Source of the DNA: Propionibacteriaceae bacterium
Lineage (GTDB): Bacteria > Actinomycetota > Actinomycetes > Propionibacteriales > Propionibacteriaceae
DNA: 10,939 nt
Direction of reading: 5' to 3'
Assembly: GCA_021323255.1 (NCBI GenBank)
Contig: JAJTCL010000060.1
Location: forward strand, 1-10,939
Each line of letters begins with the position of its first letter. Within the stretch, counting starts at the first letter, position 1. Positions 6,273 through 10,939 of the stretch are shown here, piece by piece. Under the pieces are notes generated by a model. It saw nothing but the letters and a program-made list of their open reading frames with translations, was not told the DNA's origin and made no database searches. The translations under genes were made by a program, and so were the position numbers.

Positions 6273-6513
6273 GGCACCTCCTCCACCGGACGGCTAGGCA
6301 TGCGGGGGATGAGTGCCCCTCCAATCGTCTGATGGGCCGATTTCCGACGCCGACATTCTCACCTGCTGCCGGGTGCGCCACAATGGCCGACACGATTCGA
6401 ACTCCCGAACCTGGCGGATTGTTTCCAGGGACGCCGACTTGTCAGAACGTGTTGACCTAATAGGTCAACCACGTTCTGACAAGTCGGCATCAGCGGATGC
6501 GTAGGTTGGGTTG
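6273..6513. other. Divergent intergenic region between the Rieske operon and mmuM
   Basis: About 240 bases without a gene. It should hold the promoters of the minus-strand operon and of mmuM. The only strong structure is the long palindrome at 6433-6488, listed separately. An open frame at 6313-6504 crosses the palindrome and has no credible start or protein character. I see no clear -35/-10 pair. Confidence 0.6.
6433..6488. repeat. 56-base near-perfect palindrome upstream of mmuM
   Basis: Outer arms of 19 bases (from GCCGACTTG at 6433 and its exact complement ending at 6488) enclose an inner palindrome TTGACCTA-A-TAGGTCAA (6452-6468). One extra C in the right half is the only interruption, so 27 of 28 positions pair. 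No T-run follows and both flanking genes point away from it, so it is not placed like a terminator. Candidates are a dimeric-regulator operator, a leader hairpin controlling mmuM, or a palindromic mobile unit. Confidence 0.9.
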
Positions 6514-7413
6514 GTGATCACCCCACTCCCCGAGGCGCTGGGCGTCAGTCCGGTCGTGCTGGATGGCGGCCTGGCGACTCAGCTCGAGTCTCAGGGGCAC
6601 AACCTTGACTCCGCGCTTTGGTCGGCACGGCTGCTGCGTGATGATCCGGATGCCATCATGCAGGCGCATCTGGCGTATTTCACCGCCGGCGCTCAGGTTG
6701 CGACTACGGCCTCCTACCAGGCCTCACTCGGCGGATTCGCCCGAGCCGGCATCAGTCGGGCCGAAGCAGAGCAGCTGATCCGGCGCAGCGTACGACTTGC
6801 CGAGCAGGCGCGTACCTGTCAGGAGGACGGCAAGGATCGCTGGATCGCCGGCTCGGTCGGACCGTACGGAGCCGCGCTGGCGGACGGGTCAGAGTATCGA
6901 GGTGACTACAACCGGTCGGTGGATGAGCTGCGTGCCTGGCATCGACCACGGATCGCGTTGCTGGCCGAAGCCGGCGTCGACATCTTGGCCTTGGAGACCA
7001 TTCCCTGCCTGGCTGAGGTCGAGGCGCTGCTGGCCGAAGTTGACGGCAGTCGGCAGCCGTGTTGGCTGTCTATCACGTGCACAAGGGACCGTACCCGAGC
7101 CGGTGAGCCTGCGGCAGCGGCGTTTTCCCTCGCCCGCGATGTGGAGGAGATCGTGGCAGTCGGAGTCAATTGCATCGACCCGGCGGACGCATACCCGCTG
7201 GTCCGTAGCGCCAGCGAAGCAAGTGGCAAGCCGGCCGTTATCTATCCCAACAGCGGCGAACGCTGGGACTCAACAGCCCGGACCTGGACCGGCCCGAAGA
7301 GGTGGCAGCCCAAGGATGTGACGGACTGGATCAGCGGCGGCGCGCGCCTGGTCGGTGGGTGCTGCCGCGTCGGACCGGCGGAAATCCAGGCGATTGGCGA
7401 TCTTGTCAGGTGA
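6514..7413 (+). CDS. mmuM: Homocysteine S-methyltransferase
   Basis: A 299-residue enzyme of the betaine-homocysteine/homocysteine methyltransferase family. It transfers a methyl group to homocysteine to form methionine, with S-methylmethionine (or S-adenosylmethionine) as donor. It has LDGGLATQLE near the N-terminus, TASYQAS, GSVGPYGAALADGSEYRGDY, LALETIP, GVNC and VGGCCR. Counted from the GTG, the zinc-binding cysteines are C220, C283 and C284. The length and motif order follow E. coli MmuM closely. Start: TTG 6511 and GTG 6514 are adjacent and in frame. I chose GTG as the commoner codon; neither has a clear ribosome-binding site, and translation may be leaderless or depend on the 56-base palindrome that ends 25 bases upstream. 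It is convergent with the alcohol dehydrogenase, 7 bases apart. Confidence 0.95.
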   Translation: MITPLPEALGVSPVVLDGGLATQLESQGHNLDSALWSARLLRDDPDAIMQAHLAYFTAGAQVATTASYQASLGGFARAGISRAEAEQLIRRSVRLAEQARTCQEDGKDRWIAGSVGPYGAALADGSEYRGDYNRSVDELRAWHRPRIALLAEAGVDILALETIPCLAEVEALLAEVDGSRQPCWLSITCTRDRTRAGEPAAAAFSLARDVEEIVAVGVNCIDPADAYPLVRSASEASGKPAVIYPNSGERWDSTARTWTGPKRWQPKDVTDWISGGARLVGGCCRVGPAEIQAIGDLVR

Positions 7414-7420
7414 GGGGATC

Positions 7421-8419
7421 TCAATTGTGGAGTACGGCAGCTCCGCTGAATCGCCCATGTTTGAGGTCCGCGAGAGCCTGCGGCGCCTCGCTCATCGGAT
7501 AAGACGCGGTTGTGGCGCGTACGCCGAGCCGCTCCGCCAGCCGGAGGAAGGTCTCCCCATCAGCGCGCGTATTGGCCGTCACCGACCGCAGCTTGCGCTC
7601 CTGGAACAGCGTGTCCTGGTAATTGAGGACTGGCACGTCGGACAACCAGATGCCGGCGACGGCGAGCGTGCCGCCTCGATCCAGCGCCCGCAATGCGGTC
7701 GGTACCAGCTCGCCTGCCGGGGCGAACAAGATCGCTCCGTCCAGCGGCTCAGGCGGGACATCATGGGCATCGCCCACCGAGTCGGCGCCAAGCTCGTCGG
7801 CCAACTGCCGATTCGCCTCGCCGCGCGTCAATACATGGACCCGCAAGCCCTGTGCCAGTGCCAGCTGTGCGGTGAGGTGGGCGCTGCCACCGAAACCGTA
7901 GATACCGAGCGAGCCGCCGGGTGGAACTGCCGCGCACACCAAAGCGCGATAGCCGATGATGCCGGCGCACAGCAAGGGAGCGACGTGCTGGTCGTCGATG
8001 CCGGCGGGCAGCGCGTACCCGAACGCCTCGTCGACGAGACAGAAGTCTGCGTAGCCGCCGTCAGTGTCCCAGCCGGTGAAGCTAGGTGAGAGGCACAGAT
8101 TCTCGGCGCCGCGGCGACAGAATCGGCAGCTGCCATCGGTGCCACCGAGCCAAGCGACGCCGACCCGATCACCAGGTGCGAACCGGCTGGCACGATCACC
8201 GAGCGCGTCGACCACCCCAACTACCTCGTGACCAGGGGTGATGTTGGGATGCTTGGGCAGCAAGTCTCCTTCGGCCAGGTGCAGATCGGTGCGGCAGACG
8301 CCGCAGCAGGTGACCTTGATGCGGACTTGCCCGGCAAGCGGGGTTGGCACCCTGCGTTCCACGTGCCGCAGCGGTTCACTCTCGATCGGCCCTAGTTGGT
8401 GCACGGCCCAGGCGTTCAT
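7421..8419 (-). CDS. Zinc-dependent alcohol dehydrogenase (AdhA-like)
   Basis: A 332-residue medium-chain dehydrogenase/reductase that oxidises alcohols or reduces aldehydes with NAD(P). Catalytic zinc ligands are C42 (GVCRTDLH), H64/E65 (PGHEV) and C151 (LLCAGIIGY). The structural zinc loop has C98, C101 and C109, with D95 where many relatives have the first Cys; I believe Asp is usual in this subfamily. The nucleotide-binding loop is GFGGSAH (175-181). It resembles the mycobacterial AdhA type (zinc-binding alcohol dehydrogenase family). I start it at ATG 8419 (MNAWAVHQLGP), which matches the family's N-terminus. An in-frame TTG at 8452 would add 11 residues of poor likelihood. The ribosome-binding site is weak (GGCGAG directly before the ATG). 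The physiological substrate is unknown. Confidence 0.93.
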   Translation of the reverse strand: MNAWAVHQLGPIESEPLRHVERRVPTPLAGQVRIKVTCCGVCRTDLHLAEGDLLPKHPNITPGHEVVGVVDALGDRASRFAPGDRVGVAWLGGTDGSCRFCRRGAENLCLSPSFTGWDTDGGYADFCLVDEAFGYALPAGIDDQHVAPLLCAGIIGYRALVCAAVPPGGSLGIYGFGGSAHLTAQLALAQGLRVHVLTRGEANRQLADELGADSVGDAHDVPPEPLDGAILFAPAGELVPTALRALDRGGTLAVAGIWLSDVPVLNYQDTLFQERKLRSVTANTRADGETFLRLAERLGVRATTASYPMSEAPQALADLKHGRFSGAAVLHN

Positions 8420-8498
8420 CTCGCCATTCTGACGATCATTCAGGGGGAACAAAGCTCAGGTAGGTGTTTTTCACAGGCCGGCGAGCCATGATTACCCC

Positions 8499-8687
8499 AT
8501 GACCATCCTCCAGCTCTTGATTACGGTGGTTGCCGTTGTCGGCGTCATCGTGATCGTGTTGCTGGCGATCATTCCCTCCCTGCTCGACTATCCCCGTGGC
8601 CGCGACAAGGACGAATCCGATACGCCGGCACCGAACCCGCTCAAGCCCAACGATCCTCACAACGACTCGATCGATCTGGCGGCCTAG
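8499..8687 (+). CDS. Small single-helix membrane protein
   Basis: A 62-residue protein with one strongly hydrophobic segment (about 3-28, rich in Val, Ile and Leu) followed by YPRGRDKDE and a Pro/Asn/Asp-rich tail. The basic residues after the helix suggest a cytoplasmic C-terminus. The abrupt shift from hydrophobic to charged, and a clean stop, favour a real gene over chance. There is no good Shine-Dalgarno site before the ATG, so it may be leaderless. It is divergent from the alcohol dehydrogenase (79 bases) and convergent with the sigma-like gene. The function is unknown. Confidence 0.65.
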   Translation: MTILQLLITVVAVVGVIVIVLLAIIPSLLDYPRGRDKDESDTPAPNPLKPNDPHNDSIDLAA

Positions 8688-8728
8688 ACCCCTGAGTTCG
8701 TTTGGTGCTCCCGCGGTAAGGAGAAAAC

Positions 8729-9946
8729 CTAGCGTCGGTAGCAGCAGCGCTTGGGTAAGTGAATCCGCTCGTCCTGCACCAGTTTGATCAGGTCGCCGCG
8801 GCTGATCTCCAGGATCTGACCGCGCTGGGTGTTGCGGGCAATCACGGTGATGACTTCGTCGCCGTTTGGGCTGTATTGGACCTCGATGCCCCGGCGCCGC
8901 AGCGTTGAGTCGGTCACCAGATAGGAATTGCCATCCATCAACCTGAGGCTCAGACACTCTTGATGGGTGCTGGCGCCGCAGCGGAGGGCGAACTTGCGGC
9001 TCGTGGCGACCTGCAGGTAAACCTCCGTGGCGCCCTTGTCGAGCCGGTACATCTGGAAGGCGAGCGCACCGCCCCCGCCGGACCAGAAGCTTGTCGTGTT
9101 GTAGCGGCTGTCGTAGAGGTAGCCGAATCCGCTGAAGTACTCTCCGGTCGGATCCAGATGGGACTGGGCGACTTCGGACATCCTGGACCGCCACCTGAAC
9201 AAGATCTGTGCCTGGCACGTCGTACTCGATGGCTCGCAGTTCACACTGAGCGCAGTGGGGGTCGGCCACGCTGGCGCCGCCTGCGGAACCGGTGCGCGTG
9301 TCGGGATGAGTACAGCGCCCGCGACGACAATCAGCACCGCCGCGACGAGCGCTGCCGACCCTCGCTGGATCCAGCGACGCCGTGCGAGCCGGCGACCGTG
9401 GGCGAGATCGTCAGCACTGCCGTGGGACTCGCGCATGTCTGGCGGGATAGCATCCTTGAGCTCGCGTGCGAGCGCACCGTCACTCACACGCTCCGGATGG
9501 CCGGCAGCCAGCATGTTTCGAGCCCGCCCGGCGATGCTGAGCACGTTGCCCACCGCCCGCTCGAGCACTTCGGCGACCTGTGGGATGGTAAGCCCGACGT
9601 AGCACTCCAGAACAATGGCAGCCCTCTGGTCGTAGGAGAGCGTCTGAAGGTCGGCGACGATTGGCTCAGCGGTCGGGACGGGCGGAGGGCCGTCGATCAG
9701 CTCGACACGCGGCCGGTATTCCCACGGCAGCTGAACCGGTGCGCGGGCGGCGCGCACGACGGCCCGAAGAGCCTCCCGACGCGGATGCCGCAGCCCAGAC
9801 CAGCGTCCATAGAGCTGCGCGAAGACGAGTTGCACAACCCGTTCAGCCCGGACTGGATCACCCGCGAGGAGGTAGGCCGTGGCCTGGATGAGCGGACGCT
9901 GACGCTCGACCACAGCGGCGTATTCCTGATCCCGGATCGCCGACAT
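8729..9946 (-). CDS. Sigma-factor-like protein fused to a transmembrane helix and outer domain
   Basis: A 405-residue protein. Residues about 9-65 resemble sigma region 2 of SigE-type ECF factors (EYAAVVERQRPLIQATAYLLAGD, AERVVQLVFAQLY). Residues about 99-147 resemble region 4 with its helix-turn-helix (LSYDQRAAIVLECYVGLTIPQVAEVL). An Arg-rich stretch (185-195) precedes one transmembrane helix (about 196-214). The remaining ~190 residues should lie outside the cell and contain six cysteines (two pairs and a CC near the end). ATG 9946 is chosen because GAGGTG lies four bases upstream and the sigma-like region starts there; the frame remains open to 10033. Region 2 lacks the usual conserved DxxQ-x-(V/T)F-like sequence in intact form, so activity as a true sigma factor is uncertain. 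It could be a membrane-tethered one-component regulator. Confidence 0.85.
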   Translation of the reverse strand: MSAIRDQEYAAVVERQRPLIQATAYLLAGDPVRAERVVQLVFAQLYGRWSGLRHPRREALRAVVRAARAPVQLPWEYRPRVELIDGPPPVPTAEPIVADLQTLSYDQRAAIVLECYVGLTIPQVAEVLERAVGNVLSIAGRARNMLAAGHPERVSDGALARELKDAIPPDMRESHGSADDLAHGRRLARRRWIQRGSAALVAAVLIVVAGAVLIPTRAPVPQAAPAWPTPTALSVNCEPSSTTCQAQILFRWRSRMSEVAQSHLDPTGEYFSGFGYLYDSRYNTTSFWSGGGGALAFQMYRLDKGATEVYLQVATSRKFALRCGASTHQECLSLRLMDGNSYLVTDSTLRRRGIEVQYSPNGDEVITVIARNTQRGQILEISRGDLIKLVQDERIHLPKRCCYRR

Positions 9947-10040
9947 GCCCCACCTCTTCGGTAATGCTAGTTCCTCGTCGGCAGCCGATCGACGTGCAAC
10001 AAGGTGAGTTGATCTTGACCAGCGGTGCAACAATCAGGTC
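9947..10040. promoter_or_regulatory. 94-base divergent promoter region with a 9-base direct repeat
   Basis: It separates the sigma-like gene from the SGNH hydrolase. GTGCAACAA occurs at 9994-10002 and again at 10025-10033, 31 bases apart, close to three helical turns. Such spacing would put two regulator subunits on one face of the DNA. No regulator can be named and chance is not excluded. Confidence 0.35.
9951..9956 (-). promoter_or_regulatory. Ribosome-binding site that sets the sigma-like gene start
   Basis: GAGGTG on the minus strand, four bases before ATG 9946. No such site precedes the start candidate at 10033, which also lies only 8 bases from the divergent hydrolase start. TAGCAT (minus strand, 9969-9964), eight bases further upstream, fits a TANNNT -10 box, but no -35 was recognised. 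Confidence 0.65.
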
Positions 10041-10868
10041 GTGACAGCATTTCGCCGCTATGTGGCGATCGGCGATTCCAGTACCGAGGGACTGGAAGAT
10101 CCCGACGGGAACGGCGGCTACCGCGGCTGGGCGGACCGGCTGGCGCAGCACATCGCGGATAATCAAGAGGAGCCGTTGGAGTATGCGAACCTCGCCATCC
10201 GCGGAATGCGGATGAGAGAGATCCGAACCGGTCAGCTCGACGACGCTCTCGCCATGCGGCCAGACCTGCTTTCTGTATTTGGTGGCGTCAATGACCTCAT
10301 TGCGGGCCCCTGCAACTTCGACGCGATTCGGGCCGATTATGTGATCATCTTCGCTGAGGCGCGCCGCCAGGGCGCCACGGTCGTCACCTTCACCATGCCG
10401 GACCCGACGGCTATCAACCCGCTCGGCAGGTACTGGCGGGAGCGAGCTGCCAGGCTGAACGAGATCATCCGCAGCGAGGCCGAACACTACGGTGTCGTGG
10501 TGATGGATTTCGAGCTGTACCCGGTGACCGAGGATCCCCGGCTGTGGTTCGAGGACCATCTGCATGGCAACGAGCTCGGCCACCAGGCGGTCGCGGCCGC
10601 CCTGGCCTGGCAGCTGGGCATCGACGGCTTCGACGGGCGCTGGGCGGACCTGGAGGGTGAGCCGGCAAGGCTAAGGGGCCGCGAGAAGTTGAGGGGTGAC
10701 ATCGAATGGGCCAGGCATTACATGGCGCCTTGGCTGGGTAAGGGCATCCGCGGCATTCGGCAGGGCCGTGGGATTCAGCGCAAACGGCCTTTTCCCGAGG
10801 TCATGCCGAAGTCTGAAGTAACCGGTCAGAAACCACAACAAATCGTGTCGGATTCATGGAGTTCGTGA
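10041..10868 (+). CDS. SGNH/GDSL-family hydrolase
   Basis: A 275-residue esterase/lipase-like hydrolase. Block I is AIGDSSTEG with nucleophile S13. The block II Gly is G55 in NLAIRGMR. Block III is GGVND with N84. Block V is DHLHGN, with D172 and H175 completing the catalytic triad. There is no signal peptide or membrane segment, so it is probably cytoplasmic. The core ends near residue 195. The Arg/Lys-rich tail (about 210-275) looks disordered and longer than I expect for these proteins. The GTG at 10041 starts directly at the first beta strand (FRRYVAIGDS) and has no strong ribosome-binding site. The substrate (acyl ester, sugar acetate or other) cannot be told. Confidence 0.92.
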   Translation: MTAFRRYVAIGDSSTEGLEDPDGNGGYRGWADRLAQHIADNQEEPLEYANLAIRGMRMREIRTGQLDDALAMRPDLLSVFGGVNDLIAGPCNFDAIRADYVIIFAEARRQGATVVTFTMPDPTAINPLGRYWRERAARLNEIIRSEAEHYGVVVMDFELYPVTEDPRLWFEDHLHGNELGHQAVAAALAWQLGIDGFDGRWADLEGEPARLRGREKLRGDIEWARHYMAPWLGKGIRGIRQGRGIQRKRPFPEVMPKSEVTGQKPQQIVSDSWSS

Positions 10869-10890
10869 CCGGTTCCTCGAGATAGCGGCC

Positions 10891-10939
10891 TTAGGCGAAC
10901 AGACTCTGACCGATGTATTCACCTTCAGCGATGCCGGGC
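10891..10939 (-). CDS. 3' end of an unidentified minus-strand gene
   Basis: A minus-strand frame enters from the right edge and ends at TAA (10893-10891). Its last residues are GIAEGEYIGQSLFA. It converges with the SGNH hydrolase, 22 bases from its stop. It is too short for a family call. Gene status is inferred from sensible codon use and spacing. Confidence 0.5.
   Translation of the reverse strand, partial: PGIAEGEYIGQSLFA

Noticed and set aside
6433..6488. The long palindrome as a rho-independent terminator
   Set aside because: Both neighbouring genes are transcribed away from it and no T-run follows on either strand.
7355..8089. 244-codon plus-strand open frame overlapping the end of mmuM and the alcohol dehydrogenase
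   Set aside because: It is a shadow of the alcohol dehydrogenase, whose zinc-ligand and Rossmann motifs are clear on the minus strand.
8960..9964. 334-codon plus-strand open frame opposite the sigma-like gene
   Set aside because: The opposite strand has a coherent domain order, a transmembrane helix and a good ribosome-binding site. This frame is low in hydrophobic cores and shows no family motif.
10820..10874. AACCGGTCA/TGACCGGTT inverted repeat at the end of the SGNH gene as a terminator
   Set aside because: The nine-base arms pair perfectly, but the 37-base loop, the overlap with the stop codon and the absence of a T-run make a terminator unlikely.
1..10939. tRNA, rRNA or known riboswitch
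   Set aside because: No cloverleaf-like sequence, ribosomal RNA stretch or recognisable riboswitch core was seen, including in the leader of mmuM.

Overview
The window is GC-rich, uses GTG starts and Shine-Dalgarno sites, and carries actinobacterial gene types: an actinobacterial-type zinc alcohol dehydrogenase, a Rieske protein paired with what looks like a DUF6529 membrane protein, and a sigma-like protein with a transmembrane extension. A high-GC actinobacterium is the best guess, possibly of the Propionibacteriales. The genus cannot be settled from the sequence alone.

Layout from left to right. Positions 1-68 hold the end of a plus-strand gene. After a 267-base gap comes a large multicopper oxidase (336-2342) with three tandem heavy-metal-binding modules and a His/Met-rich linker inserted before its last cupredoxin domain. 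Its stop overlaps the ATG of a flavoprotein gene that breaks off after about 40 recognisable residues (2339-2494). Next are a small minus-strand membrane protein (2559-2834), a gene-free stretch with inverted repeats and a possible insertion-sequence relic (2835-3165), and a translationally coupled cupin and short-chain dehydrogenase pair (3166-4465). A minus-strand operon (6272 down to 4510) encodes a membrane-anchored extracytoplasmic protein, a five-helix His-containing membrane protein and a Tat/lipobox Rieske protein. It looks like an envelope electron-transfer module.

A 238-base divergent region holds a nearly perfect 56-base palindrome. Beyond it are mmuM (homocysteine S-methyltransferase), a convergent zinc alcohol dehydrogenase, and a divergent 62-residue single-helix protein. 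A minus-strand gene (9946-8729) encodes a sigma-factor-like cytoplasmic part joined to a transmembrane helix and a Cys-containing outer domain. Divergent from it is an SGNH hydrolase (10041-10868), and the last bases hold the end of a minus-strand gene.

The redox genes (multicopper oxidase, flavoprotein remnant, SDR, Rieske module, alcohol dehydrogenase) suggest an accessory metal/redox region, but they form separate transcription units and no single pathway is evident. The most interesting items are the metal-domain insertion in the oxidase, the Rieske/membrane-protein operon, the long palindrome before mmuM, and the membrane-tethered sigma-like protein.
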